From Spizellomyces sp. 'palustris' (Eukaryota > Chytridiomycota > Chytridiomycetes > Spizellomycetales > Spizellomycetaceae), in assembly GCA_006535965.1 (NCBI GenBank), contig QEAR01000005.1, forward strand, positions 425,226 through 489,225: DNA of 64,000 nucleotides. The letters run 5' to 3'. Below are positions 33,613 through 46,971 of the stretch, piece by piece (within the stretch, counting starts at the first letter, position 1; each line of letters begins with the position of its first letter). The position numbers were made by a program, and so were the translations under genes. Under the pieces are notes generated by a model. The model saw nothing but the letters and a program-made list of their open reading frames with translations. It was not told the origin of the DNA and made no database searches.

Positions 33613-36600
33613 TTATTCCTGTGAAATTGCTTCTGCTGCATTTGGTACACTCTGCGCATCAAAGGCTCCGAACACGATTCCCTCCCCAGTAGCCATCCCA
33701 CCTGTTTGTACGGGGGGTCCCTGTGATTGCGTCTGTAGACGACTTCGAAGGACGGGGGGAAGGTGTCGCATGGGTTTTCGTATAAGCAGTTCAATTTCCC
33801 GTTTAAGGTCCTCGATCTCTTGGGCTTGGGTATGCACCAAAGTTACTAATTTTTCCCGTTCTTGTACGTCCTTGCGTTGAGGACCTGAGTATTCTGCCGT
33901 CTAGCGTATTGACGTGTTGCATTAGTTGCTGCTCGCCTTGAGCGAGGGAAGTTTCGAAACACTTACCGCGGAAAGCTGGCTGGTATTGAGCTGCTCTTCA
34001 AGCTTCTGTCGCGCGTCGGTCAGGTCAACAAGACTCTCTAACCGAACTGTATTCTCCCTTGTAACATCAGTAATTTCTTCCTTTAGCCGGTTCAATTGCA
34101 CCTGGAAGATCATACGCAACGTTTTTAGATGCCACTCCCGAAGCCGTTTACGAAAGGCTCACACCTCCAATTCCTCGACTTCCTTCAAGCGCTTTGCGTC
34201 TTCCTTGGCAAGCTTCTCGCGCAATTCATCTGCACCTTTGTTCACGCCCATTCTTTCCAATTTTTCCAAGTCGATGATGTGACCGAATTTGAGCATCTGG
34301 ACGTCTGTTGCCCGAGCTTCTAGCTCTTGCAGCTTCATAATGAAGAAAGCGAGTCAGCAAAATGCATGAAAAATGATTTAGATGTTCTTGATTAACCTTC
34401 AGTTGCTTTTCCTTTCGGCTTTTGATCAGGCTGACGTGCATCTTCTTTAATTCCTTGTGCTGTTTCCGGATATCCGCTTTTTCCTAAAAATAAGTCAGAC
34501 GATTTTAGCGCTTGTATCATGCGAGAGATGTTACAGCAAAGATCATACTTGTTGGAGCTCCTTGATACGGTTCCGTAATTTAGACAACCCTTCATTGACA
34601 AATACCAGAGCTGGTGACAAGTCCGTTGGCAGGGTATTGCGCTCCAGATATTGCATCTGATGGAGGCGCAAAGGAACCTAATGCATTGAAAGGAGGATAT
34701 GTAAAAGATTTGCAATGGGGTATTTGGATTAGAAGGGCTCGCCAGGACACCTACCACGACATCGAGTTCGTTCAGTTTCTGCTGCTTTTGTGTTTGGAAC
34801 TCTTGAATTTCGCTCTCAGTGGTTCGCAGGGCCATATCGATAATTTTCTCTTTTTTGATAAGGGCATCGTTTTCCTTCTTGAGAACCTATAACGTTGCAC
34901 CGCCATACATTTAAAATCATAGTCATTCCCTCAGTCAAGCAGCCGATAATGACCTCAACAGCCTTTTGTATCTCTGCTAAAATATCTTCTTGGTCAAGCC
35001 TTTCCTCTCTCAACTCTAACACTCTCGCAAATGAGGCCCGATCGTAGTCGGGTGGGCATTCTTCACCACCCTCCAAATCTGTTTCGGATGTGACCGATTC
35101 TTCATCATCATAGTCATCCATGTCGTCTTCATCTTCATCCATATCCTCCTCTTCTTCAACTTCATCCTCGTCCTCATTAGGGCCCTCTCCTTTGGGAGCC
35201 GTTCCCTCTGGTTTAGTCTTTTTCTGTGTATTATGATGAGAGTGTCAAATGCAGATTAAACTTGTGGGCCAAGAACTTGTTCAATTACCTTGCTTCGTTT
35301 AATTTTCTTCCTGAAAACTCTGGTCAAGAATTCCTCATATCGATTATTCTCACCCAGAGTCTTACGGAATTCTTCTTGTACTTCTTTTTCTTTTTTGATA
35401 AACTGTTCGATTTCGGACTTTTTGGCGTTAAGCTTCTCTTGACATTCTTTGATCTACCAATGCTGTCAGTTATGTTCAGGTTAATGTTAACAGACCGGAT
35501 ACTTTTCAAACCTTGCCATCTATCTCGTCTTTTTCGTTTCGCTTCTGTGTTAGTTTGTCCGCCAAGTGTCGATCGTGCTTTTCGAATTCTTTGAGGAGTA
35601 CCCATTCTCTGTAGAGAAGGAGGAGCTTCATGTCCGCGGATTTGAGATCTGGGAGGTTCCGTATCAGTTAAGAATGGAGAGCTTGTGACGAGCATCGAGA
35701 TCGCTCACCTCCTTCAAGGACAACCTTCTCTTTCACCAACCTGTCGAGTGAGGTGTCAAAGCTCTTGATTGCTTGATCGATTGCCTAGAGAAAGTGCAAT
35801 CCGACATGTTACATTGGTCTTCAGATGACGAATTCCATAGAAAATCCCATCGCACCGAAACAATCTTCTTCTTCTTGTATATCAACTCCTTCTGTTTAAT
35901 CTCCTGTTCCCTAATCTCCAAGGGAGACTTCTGCTGTGCAGTCTCCGCATCACTAGCAGTCCTGATAAGGGCAGGAGCCTCACTAACTGGTCTGGAATCT
36001 GGTGGCAGTCCCATTCCAATTGCACTGGCTCCCCTAGAAAGAGGTGGGTGCTGTTGGGTCGTGGGCCGACTTTTTGCCATGGTTGCGGCACCAGTAGGTG
36101 GTGCCTCTTTGCTTTGAACTGCAGAGCTCCCGAAACCTCCCATTAGATCGTCCTGGTTTCCTCTTGCAGCGTTGACGGCTTGTGCGTCTTCTTTTTGGAA
36201 TTGAGCAATATCCGCTGCTGTCACTTTATATCGGTTTTCTGGATAAGCGGATGCCTGAGAAGACATTGATAATTTGAGGACATTCAGAAGCAAAAGCCTA
36301 CACGCTAACCAGTAACGAACCTCCATTGCGGGAGTCCATAGCTTGTCCTCGACAGTTACTCCAAGAGTAACCAATTCTGCGTTGATTTCTTCAAGCTGAC
36401 GGTTTTGAATATCAACTTGCTCGACCAGAAATTTCTTGCAGTCCCGGAGGCTCAAAACTTTTTGGTTGAATTGCTGAAGGAGAAAGCCAGTTCCAGATGC
36501 AAGAAAAAAAGGAAGTGACTCTCACAGAACACCGTTTACCTCCTTCAACGAGAATACACTCTCTTTAAGCAATAGAATCTGTCTCCGCTTCTTATCAGCA

Positions 36601-39600
36601 TCAACTCTCTCACTCTCCGGAACGATGTACTTTTCTCCAGTCTTGAGCTTGTAATCCCCCATATGCTGTTCAGCATATCGAATTGCTGCTACGTCTCGAG
36701 GGTCTTCGTAACTCTCGTCAGGCTTGGCGTCCATGAGCTCCTTCCACATACTGGCCCGTTCCGCCCGGAGTTGTTTACGGGCTTCTAGCTTGCTTTTAGC
36801 ATCAGCGGGCTGTAGCGTAGCTAACGGGTTAGTTCAGTTCTGTGCTGGAAAGTCATTGATAGCAATAACCTTTTCGGCTTTTTTGGACGGGTTCATGGAT
36901 TCGTGTGAGACAGTCTCGGGCATGTCGCCTCTATGTGCTTGACCGGCAGAATGCTCCCTTGCCTGCATTGACAACAGAGGAGCGTTGAGCCCTGATATCG
37001 AAGTGGACATGGAGAACAGCGAAGGTACGTACATATCCAACAGTCCGAGAAGTTCGACCTTCACCGTTCGTAAGGGGTTGAAGCGCAACCTCAACGGATT
37101 GCTCTAGCTTGGTTGTACGGAATGTAGCGACAATGTGGTTTGCCTAGTCAAAAACAAGACATTAAGCTTGGCCATCAGTTTGGTCACTGTCAACACTTAG
37201 GCATTCCAAACCTTGAACGCCCGTATCTCAATACGCTCAGTTTGAAGAACGTCCAAGAAAGTTTTGCGTAATTTGTTTGGAATGATCGATTCTTTTTCTG
37301 AGATCCATTCCAGTTCCTTGCGGACTAGGCGGATTTTCTCTTCGGATTCGCGCTCTATGTCGGCTTGAAGATCGGGATCTATCGTCACGGCCGTGCGAGC
37401 TATTTGTTGCTCGGGAGGTGCCTTTTCGTTCTCTGTCACTAGTTTCAAAAACTCGTTGCGTAGTTCTTGGATGTCGTCTCTCGTCACCTAGAGCGAGGAA
37501 AAACGATAGTACCCTCAATGTTCACTAATTTTCATAGAAATGTATTCATGGTTGTACCTGCTTCTTGTTCTCTGCGTCCTCAATTTCTTTATCTTTTTCG
37601 GATTTGACCTTGGCTTCTTGCAGGGAATAGGCGTTGGAATCAACGATGTCATCTACCATGTTCCCTTGATCGATCTCGATCAATTCGGAACCTTCATAGG
37701 CTGTTGAAAAAAAACATTGGTGAGGATCCATGTGGGATTAGTGTAATTATCGCTGAGAGATCACCTTCGCTGCTCTTGATATCTTCCATGCTAACTCTCC
37801 ACACGAATAAGCCGCCATCTGCTCCTGTAGTCGCAAAGAACGCATCATCAAAAGTGGCGGCCACACTGGTAATCCTCCCATTCTTGCTATTATGTGCATG
37901 ACCGAACCAATATTGGCCGGGTACATCTACGTTTCGGCTTAAATCGTCTGTAGAGTCAGGTTCTTCGACTATAGCTGCTTGCTCTGTTGCACGTCGTGCG
38001 GCGGCACTGGCTTCTTCCTCATCAAAGGCTTGCGAATATTGTGCATATACTTCGTGTCCCCCCGTCCATCGATATAGAAGGATATCCTCCAGGCGGAACT
38101 TGCGGATGCACGTCATCCCATCTGTTGCACCCGCAAGAAGGTACTTCCCGGAAGTTGAGAGACGCATGTCCGTAAATGGTGCCTTGTAGACCAGGACCAA
38201 CCTTAGAATTACCGATTGTTATTGTGGGAGGTTTCTTTGCTCAAATTGATGGTAACGATAACAAACCTGCTTTGCTTGGGAGTTCCATATTTGCACGCCC
38301 GTATTTCGTACTCTCTGTATTTGTTTTGGAGAGCTATCAGAAAGTATCCGCCTTCGAGATACATCACATTTGTGATGGGAGATTCGTCCTCAATAACTAA
38401 ACCATGTTGTTTGCGCGCGGCGGACGTTAGTCTTCCGCTGATATTTTGGGGTTCTTCAGGTGTCTCGACTCGTTTCGTTTCTGCTGAGGTATCCTGGTCT
38501 GCATCTGTGCCACCATTCGCTTGAGCTTCCTTGGCGGCAGCAGTTGCAGCAGGAGTTGGAGCTGCAGCAGGCACACTCAGTGTCCATCGCTTTATTTGCA
38601 GTTGCTCAGACTTCAGCTCGAATGTCAAACTATTGTCAACCGCTTCTGGCAGGGGAACGATCATAGATAAAAGCTCTCCAGTTTCTAATATCATAAAAGC
38701 CCGCTTTCCTTCAATTTCCTCGTCTCTCACGTCCCCATCTCCCTTGATCTCATGGTCATTAAACCCGTCGTCTTCCACAGGCTCAATCTCGTCTATATTT
38801 AGATGGTTGTCCGGAGAAAACGAGAGTTTCGTGGGCGCGGTTTCCACTGGAAGGAATCCAATTGGTATAATTTCCACAAAGGTTGGAGAGAAGATGACTG
38901 GAGGCTGCTCTTCATTGACCATCGGAGGCATTTCAGCGTTAATTTTAAAAAAGAAAACAGTTTTGTCGGTTGATGTAGTTGCGAGCCAAGTTCCGTCGGC
39001 AGAGATGCCGATGGAAGATATAGGACCATTATGAGGTTTGAAAACATACTGAAGGTCGAAGGCAATGTTACCCCCACCAGCGTTCAGTGGCGTGTGGGAG
39101 ATGATTCGCAAAACTCCATCTGAGAATCCTGCCGCCAATGTGCAGCCTCGCGCATCCAAAGTCTGCAAAAGACAGTTTGAGATTTACGCTGTCCCTCTTA
39201 GAGACGAGACAGTATGCGAGATTTAAACTTTACCTCTGGAAGATACGCCATTGCTGTACCGCCACTTGGATACTTTGTCATCCCAGCCAGTGTTTTGGTA
39301 ATGTAGTCGTATCCTCGCAAGGTACCGTCCGTCCCGAGACTGACCATGGAATGCCCAAGTGGACTCGTATCTACGCCTACTATACCTCCCGAGTGAAATG
39401 ACATGATCTTCTCAGCAGACCTTTTTTGAGTATCCACTTTGAACAAATGCCCCAATTGATCTTGCACGAGATACTCCGTCGTTGCCCCCATTGATTTAAT
39501 CATTGTTTTGATCTTTTGCGAAGGAAAGTCCAATGTTCATCGAAGGAACACTTCGCAGTAATGCAAACCAGACATACCTTAACGTCTTTTCCTATCAAGA

Positions 39601-41177
39601 TTTCGTCGATAGGCTCCATTTCAAACACTCGTGCCTGGCCCGCTGCCACACCGGCCGCTGCCCCGCTCTCCGGCGTACCGGCAGAAGCCTGACTCCCAGA
39701 AGGTGCACTGACTACGTCCGCCGTATCGATTGTTTCAAAATCCCAAACTCGAATATAGCCGTCCTCCCCGGCAGTGAAGATCTCTCCCTCCACCAGCAGA
39801 ATCACCTCAACTCGGCCCTGATGACAAGGTTTTTTGCCTTTGCCCGCAATCTCGCACTTGATCATTCCTCCGTCCCATAAAAGCAAATTGCCTGTTTCAG
39901 TGCTGGAAAGCACTTTGCCGTCAGGGAGCTGAACAAATGTTGCGATATCGGTGAGTTCGGTTAATCCAAATTTGCCAATGTATCCTTGCAGCTTGAGGCC
40001 GGTGAATGTGCTTGCCATTCGCCAAAACTTTATGTGACCCATTCCAGATGTTGTGAGCTGGCCATCCGTGTCGGGAGAGAATGCAACACTATAAACATCC
40101 TGAAAAAGAGAAAGGAATAGTTGGCCATATTGAAGAGAACAATCACATAGTGTACCATCCTGCCTACCTGCGAAAATGCCTTGCTCCTCAAAACAATCTT
40201 TTCTTGTTTCCAGTCCCATATAGTGAGCATGTAGTCCGGGTCCATGCCAACACTTGCTAGTTTGTCGCCTTGATTGTTGAAGCAAATGTCGGAAAAGCCA
40301 CGCTCGGCACCCTGGCGAAGGACTCGATAGAGTTGAAGGGAGGGATACTCGAAGATGTAGATATTGGGAGATTCGTAGGATATTTCTGCAACAGCAATGT
40401 AGCGGCGCGAAGGATGGACCTATTGGTTGAGATAGTGGTTTAGGTATTAACGAACATCTGGATCCACCTGTCAGCTGCTTACCACTATTGACCCAATCGC
40501 ACCATCCCGCAAGCCTGGCATGTAGTCCTGGTCCAACGTGCGCAAGTTCAGGAACACTAGAACATTGCCAACAACGGTGGCGACAGTGTGCTCATTCAAG
40601 TAGTGTAAGTTGTTTCGACGATGTGACTCAAAGCCAAAGGAATAACTGTACAATTATGAGGTAAATGAGACTGATGTGACGTATAAACATTGCTCGGTTG
40701 GAACATATCCACCTACAATAAGGACAAGCTTGCTGCGTCCATCTGCTTTGCCGAAACATCACTTGGCTTGAACGCCAACTTGTCATAGAAAAAGTTTTCG
40801 TCAAGCATCAGATTCATGTTTGACTGCTTACTAGACGTCTTTGCCATCAAGTGCTCCTGAGAGTTAGAGATGGCAGTTCCCACGGCCGATCGATTCGGTG
40901 ATGCTATCGGGTCACCAGGGGCTGGTAAAGGCGTTGTCTGAGGAATGGGATCTCCTACAGCCGTTGTGCGCTTGGTATTGGTAGTTGACGAGTCATGTGG
41001 GACTGCTCCTGGTTGTGAAGACGGGCGACGTCCAAGGGCTCCTACATCACCATGCATGGTTGACGGTCGACGACCCGTGGTTCCCGGAGGAAGCATGGAG
41101 GACATGCCAGCGTCCCCTGCCAGCGACGATTTACGTGAGATTGGAGGAGGACGGTTGCCATGGCTTGAAGCTGTCAT
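33613..41177 (-). CDS. CFAP44: Cilia- and flagella-associated protein 44
   Basis: Part of the tether/tether-head complex (with CFAP43) that links axonemal inner-arm dynein f (I1) to doublet microtubules. Start ATG 41177 opens a disordered Pro/Ser leader of about 110 residues. Two WD40 propellers follow (for example HPSRRYIAVAEI, MLTIWDWKQEKIVL, VYSVAFSPDTDGQLTTSGMG, FFATTGADGGLFVW). Then comes the long coiled coil with family blocks DDIQELRNEFLKLVTENEK, EEKIRLVRKELEWISEKES, SLRDCKKFLVEQVDIQNRQL and HEVQ-like KLNELDVVVPLRLHQM, an acidic run near 35050-35170, and the end AQEIEDLKREIELLIRK before a Gln/Pro tail stopping at 33613. More than twenty exons; the protein is probably about 1,800-1,900 residues, as in animals. 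It marks a lineage with motile flagella. Confidence 0.9.
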
Positions 41178-41959
41178 TAGCAGATTCAACCTGGCGTTAT
41201 TCCATGCTCTGATAATGCTGAGAAGAATCAATGTCAAATCCTGAACATACCTGCCCTGGAATCGCCTTCCCTGTGTGGTCTTCTCGAGTCCGCCATTAAA
41301 GAACACAATGGCGCTCTTTGATATGCCCAATATTCCAATACCTAGTTCCTACAGACCTGAACGATCTAACTAGCTGAGACGATCGCGGAGTGCTGACATA
41401 AGCATTAGATTGCACTGGAATGTCGGCTGGCTGCTGCAAAGGCTGCGATCTGTGACAAGGACTCAATTCAGATATCTTCCTCCAAGCGAAATGCGACATG
41501 CATGTAATTAAGATGTATTGCACTATGCATCTTGCAGTGCCGCACTGGGAGCTCTGCAGCTGTGAGAGGGAAAATTGCCCATTTAGCCTTCAAAATGTTT
41601 ACGCCTTGACTTGAAATCTTCTCTACGCTGTCTCTCAATACATTGAATCCCTACGGACAGCAAGGCATAAAAGCATGACCCAAGATGCTGACATGGGGCG
41701 AAAAAGGTCTAAACAATGACACAAACCGCTTGCCCTCATGTTGCAACACTTACGACAAAACATTGTCCAATTGCACCAGCTGAAAGGTCGTCCTTGCCAG
41801 TTACATGACTGAGCCACCATAAAATGATTCGCGAAAACGAGTGGCACAGCAGCAGAATGTTATTTGACCTTGTTGGATTAGATACCAGTTTGTTCTTCCT
41901 CTCTCTCGGCACCTGCGATTTGGACTTTTTGAACATAGTCCCGCGAGTAGACCGGAATC
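41178..41959. other. Divergent promoter region CFAP44/eS1
   Basis: 780 bases between two start codons. Short open frames on both strands (41296-41523, 41635-41936) have no domain and stop quickly. No RNA gene or repeat noticed. Confidence 0.5.
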
Positions 41960-43230
41960 ATGGCCGTCGGAAAGAACAAGTGCGTACGCTGTCGTTATTA
42001 TTGCCGTCTTCCATGGCGTACGAAGAATGCTATCGCCCAGCATGGCCGAGTTTGTCCATGGCGGCCCATGCCGTCGATCTCCAGCGCTGACCTTGTGCTG
42101 TTTACTTTTTTCTTTCTGCAGGCGTCTGTCTAAGGGAAAGAAGGGATTGAAGAAGAAGGTGTACGTACTGGATTGTTTACCGTTCTGATGTGGATGGATG
42201 GATGGATGGAGCGAGGCGGATGGATGGATGTTGGGAGAGTTGTGTTTGGACAGTGGACTAATAATGACATTCCGTGGATCTCTTGACAACCTGCAGTGTG
42301 GACCCCTTCTCCCGTAAGGACTGGTACGACCTCAAGGCCCCATCGTTCTTTGAGGTTCGCAATGTCGGAAAGACCCTCGTCAACCGTACCCAGGGTTTGA
42401 GTATGTAGTGGAAATTGATGACTGGAGATTTTGTTGAGATGGAGACTGACCAGCGAGGCTATTAACTATGTAGAGAACGCCAACGACGCTCTCAAGGGCC
42501 GTGTCTTTGAGGTCTCTCTTGCCGACCTGAACAACAACCAAGAAGATTCTTTCAGGAAGGTCAAGCTCCAGGTCCAGGAGATTCAGGGAAAGAACTGCCT
42601 GACCAACTTCCACGGCATGGATTTCACATCTGACAAGCTCCGCTCCCTTGTCAAGAAGTGGCAGGTGGGTGATTGATCACCTTGACTTCATGTCTTTTGA
42701 CACGATAATTGATGTGGACGATGCTCTTTAGTCCTTGATCGAGGCCTTTGTGGATGTCAAGACCACCGACGGCTACCTCCTCCGCCTGTTCACCATTGCC
42801 TTCACCCAACGCCGCAAGAACCAACAGCGCAAGACCACCTACGCTACGCACGCTCAGATCCGCGCTATTCGCAAGAAGATGTTCGAGATCATGACCCGTG
42901 AGGCCGCCTCTTGCGACTTGAGGGAGCTTGTGCAAAAGTTTGTTCCCGAGGTCATTGGAAAGGAGATTGAGAAGGCTTGCCAGGGTATTTACCCCCTCCA
43001 GAACGTATACGTACGGAAGGTGAAGATCTTGAAGGCACCCAAATTTGACTTGGGCAAGCTTCTTGAGCTTCACGGTGAGGCAGTTGAGGACAAGGGATCC
43101 AAGGTGGTCGGAAGCTCCAAGGAGGTCAAGGAGGTATGTTTTTGGCAGCGTTGTCGGAATGCATATCAAGATGCACAGGTAAACTCATTGTGATCATTTA
43201 TTTCAGATCCCTGTCTTTGAAAGTGTGTAA
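41960..43230 (+). CDS. RPS1: 40S ribosomal protein eS1 (S3a)
   Basis: Small-subunit protein near the mRNA exit and the eIF3 contact. Six exons (41960-41979, 42122-42160, 42297-42400, 42474-42664, 42732-43133, 43207-43230) add up to exactly 260 codons, 259 residues, the usual length. Landmarks: [91 protein letters not shown]. The last exon is a 24-base micro-exon coding IPVFESV and TAA. The codons are C-ending and strongly biased compared with neighbours, as expected for a highly expressed gene. The first intron follows only 20 coding bases, typical of fungal ribosomal-protein genes. Certain. Confidence 0.97.
42191..42230. repeat. GGAT tandem repeat inside eS1 intron 2
   Basis: Tandem TGGA units at 42191-42210 and again at 42218-42230, separated by GCGAGGCG. 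Simple microsatellite within the intron 42161-42296. Confidence 0.9.
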
Positions 43231-43841
43231 AGGGCTGTCTGTAATATAGGAGTAATGCCTTTCTCCAAATACACTGCATTTTGAAATAATTTATGTGTGC
43301 TGTTTTTTGTCTCTGGTTGATTAGGATGTTCTTGTGTCATTTCAAGTCACTGTCGTTTGCTGATCATGTTTGAGCAAAACAACTATCAGTCGCCAGTCTG
43401 GTAGCAAACTGTTTCTTGTGCTCGTTCCTGTGAGCTCTCCATCGTGAGCTTCTCCGGACGATGCACGCGAAGAGCCCAAAATGAGGATCATCGAGCTCAG
43501 AACTTGTGTTAAAAAAAAAGGAAGACGGACGACACCAGAAAATGCTGACGTGATAGTTGTGGCTTAAACCCGAATTGCCCCGTCCTTTGATCAAGGCGAT
43601 CAGACGACGAGTTTGCGGGGGGGCAGAATTGCCATGCACCCCCATCTTTTCCACGGCTACCGTCCAACCCCTTTTACCGTCCAAAGCCATTTACAGTGCT
43701 TTTTATTTTCTTGATACCTCGGGTTGCTACCAAAAGTCCTGGCCATAAACGCACTGCCATAGCAAGAAAGTACCTTTCAAGATCACTCCACATAAGACAC
43801 AGCGCGAGTCCAAACATCCAAGAGTTGCGTGGCCGTGATCA
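43231..43841. other. Intergenic between eS1 and F-box/LRR gene
   Basis: About 610 bases: eS1 3' region, an A run at 43510-43518, a G run at 43616-43623 and short frames without domains. No gene supported. Confidence 0.5.
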
Positions 43842-46200
43842 TTGATGCATAACGTCCCACCTAGCGCTGCTGCCTCCGCTTCTGTATTTTATCCCAACAG
43901 TTGGACGCCGTCTCCTGCTAGTGGCGACTCTGATCGCTCTCAAGCAGGGCGGGTAACAGAGTGGGCGAGGGCGAGTTCACTCGAAAAGGGCTTTGGAAGG
44001 ACAACGGGCTTGTGGTGGCAGTCTGGAACGGGCGGGTGGAATAGAGAAAATGAGAGTGCGATGAATGGGTGGGAGCAGGTTAGAAGGTAAACAATACTGA
44101 AAATGCAAACAATTTGGCGAGACGACTTCTAAACATTGGGTGTTTTGTTTGAAATTATGATATAGATCCGCTGGACAGGGATCCAGCAGCGCATGGCAGG
44201 AGACAAATGAGATGACAGTTGGCAACGGCGACCCTGCAGCGTGGAACATAATGGCAACCGATTTGGACCCCACGCAAGACGATGCTGGCTCTATCGAGTG
44301 GGAAATGGCTGCACAAGCAGAGGACGACGAAATAGAATCTGCACATGGAGAAACGTCCGCAGAGGGGTCACATCGATTTTTCCGGTCGTTGCTTCAGTCT
44401 TGTTCACAAGGCTTTCATTCGATCGATCCAAATGCTCATACTCCCGAGGTCCGACGAGCAATGTTGGCTTGCCAGCTTGGGTTGGATTATATTGATGCGT
44501 TGAATAATAAGGCGGATGAGGAGGCTGCTGAGAAAGTTCGGAAACTGGAGGCGGTTGCGAACGAGACGACAGATACGCCTAATGAAGGGTCGTCTGTTCA
44601 ACGACGATATATACCTCGGCTGCCTGCTGAAATCTTGTTGAGAATGTTCAACTTTGTCTGTTATAATGGTGGGAACATAGGATATGTTCCTTCCAAAGCG
44701 GTTCGGACCCTATTTTCATGTTCTTTGGTGGCACGCAATTGGAATCAGCCCGCCAATGCGGTGCTGTGGAAGCGGATTTATATGGCAGATCAGCCGGCAA
44801 GATTTGGTCGGTTTGTGCTTGGTTCTGCGACAAGCAAGTATAACAAGCGTGAATGCAGCGCCCTAGTACGAGTTCTTAGCGTGGCATGTACAGATGCGGA
44901 TTTGTCACTGCTGTCTGTCGCTTGCCACCATACCACCGAACTTCATTCCCTTGAGCTACACCGAACACGAGACCCCGATGCTCAGTCTTACCGCCTTTTG
45001 CAAAGATTACCCGATAGATTTCCCTCCCTTCGCTCACTTGTTGCTGATACCATTCATCCGTCTGCGTGGCGCGATTTTTTGCGACTTTGTCAAACTTGTC
45101 CCCTCCTCTCCAACCTTCACATTAGCTTTGCATCCGCCGATGACAATGATGCGTTCGAACCTCCACGAGCTGCAGATTTTGAAGCACTGTTCTCCTGTAT
45201 ACCCTTCCTGCAGTCTCTGAGTTTGTGGCGTGTGCCATTACCTGCAAATGAAGAGGCTATTGTCGGATCTCTCGCAACCCATTGTCGAAATCTTCGTGCA
45301 ATACGTATAGATGATTGTGGAACGGATCTCACGATGGGTCTGGTGGTGGATGTATGGAATCGGTGCCGGCAGCTACAGTGTATTACGTTGCGAAATATTC
45401 GACAGCCGCCACGACGAAGTTCAATCAATCTTGAAGCACTCCACAGCTTGCGGACATTGTTGATCGATGGGTGTTGGTTATCTGACGACTTGCTGTTGTG
45501 CATTGGGCGACATGCGCCGAACCTTGAGACTTTGTACATGGAGAATGATTGGCGAGATGCGACCGGCGTTGTTGGGAGTGTGGTGCATATAACAGATCGC
45601 GGACTTCTTGGACTGGCTCCACATCTTCGTAATCTCCGAACGGTCAGTCTAGTTGGACTCATGGGTGGCCCACACTTGACAGCCCGTTCTGTTCGAGCTC
45701 TCTTGTCCTTCAATCGCAACGTAACAGCGCTCAATCTTGCCCGACCGGATCATGCGCTTGCACATTTATCGGATTCAATTTTGTTGGAACTTGCACCTTG
45801 CTTGATGAATATCAAACGATTGGAATTGTACATGCAAACTGAACTTTCTCAAGATGCGATCGCTCAAGCGTTGAGTGACGCATATCGACTTGTATCTCTG
45901 GGTCTATCTGGATGCCATCAACTCAGCGACGCAACGATATCCGCCCTCCCCCAACTCTGTCCCATGTTGGAACGGGTGGATATGGCCGGGGTGACGTGTA
46001 GTGCACAAGGAATGCAAACCCTCGTGGACGCGGCCAAGCGGTTGAGAGAATGTGTCGTGGATTGTGGAATGGGGGATGGAGTTCGATGGGGCAAGGTGAT
46101 GCATTTCGACGATCCGTGGAGCGAGGATGTTTTTTCACCTTACAGTGTTTGGGAGAGGGAAGTGCGACGGGTAGCGAGGGTTGCTGGGTTTGTTTATTAA
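43842..46200 (+). CDS. F-box and leucine-rich-repeat protein (first)
   Basis: Probable substrate receptor of an SCF (Skp1-cullin-F-box) ubiquitin ligase. Exons 43842-44086 and 44166-46200 join in phase (AG|A) to 759 residues. The downstream frame alone starts at ATG 44212, so splicing adds about 97 residues of Ser/Trp-rich leader starting MMHNVPPSAAASASVFYPNS. The F-box (RYIPRLPAEILLRMFNFVCY, then SCSLVARNWNQPANAVLW) is near residue 228. The rest is leucine-rich repeats of the Fbxl/AMN1 cysteine-containing type (LSDDLLLCIGRHAPNLETLY, LRNLRTVSLVGL, LVSLGLSGCHQLSDATISAL). The target cannot be inferred. A second F-box/LRR gene lies at 57.6 kb on the same strand with the same architecture but different sequence, so it is not a recent tandem copy. 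Domains sure; leader exon likely. Confidence 0.85.
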
Positions 46201-46971
46201 AGATGAGGCAATGATCCTTTCTTTAATTATTTTTAGTGTAGGATAGTAGATTTTTTTTTATATTCTTGACAGTTTATTATAAACTTTATAAAACGTTATC
46301 TTTGTTGAACTTGTTGATCCGTCCACCACGTCTGGACGGCCAAAAGAAGAAGCCACAACACGTTCGGACATGACGAGGTGGCTGTGATATTCATGTTCCA
46401 TTTGCGGTTAAATCAATTTTTTTGTTTTTTTATTCCACGAAACTGTCGACGTCATCACAACTGACCAATCAGACATCGTTCCAACTTCCCGTGTTGAGCC
46501 GCTCCCGCTTGGAATTTAAACTCGTCGTCGTCGTTGGTTCCTCGCTTTCTTCCCCACGGTCCCGAATTCCCCATCCCACACCTTCCATCTTTCATCTTCG
46601 GCCGACTTTTACGAAAGCGGTCCGTTTTGGGAGTTGGTTGCAGTTGCTACTTGACTTTTGCTACAGACGAAAGCAAAAGGTAGTAACTACTTGAGGAGTC
46701 TGTCTTTTTTCTTTTTGTAAAAGAGACCCCCATTGAGTGTGTTGAGTTTTCCGTGTTGCTCAAGTGCTTTTTGAATTCGCGCAGCGCGTGTTTCTTCTTG
46801 TACTCGTACTCTTTTGAACAAGAACGGGTTCTTGTTTTTCGTGTCCTTGTTGTCCTTTTATCTCCGTAGAATATTTTCCTGTTCCTCTTTACTCAAATAA
46901 CAACAAAAACAACCTCGTTGTCGGGCACCAAACCCGCAATCAATTACATCCGCTCCTCGACACACCTTGTT
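46201..46971. other. Promoter and long pyrimidine-rich leader of the C2H2 gene
   Basis: 770 bases. The last 250 are rich in T and C (TTTCTTCTTGTACTCGTACT near 46790) and probably form a long 5' untranslated region of the C2H2 factor. An open frame 46422-46694 has no domain. Confidence 0.5.

Noticed and set aside
42415-42448. C/D-box snoRNA-like motifs (TTGATGA ... CTGA) in eS1 intron 3
   Set aside because: Boxes are only about 30 bases apart, too close for a C/D snoRNA, and the C box lacks its leading purine.
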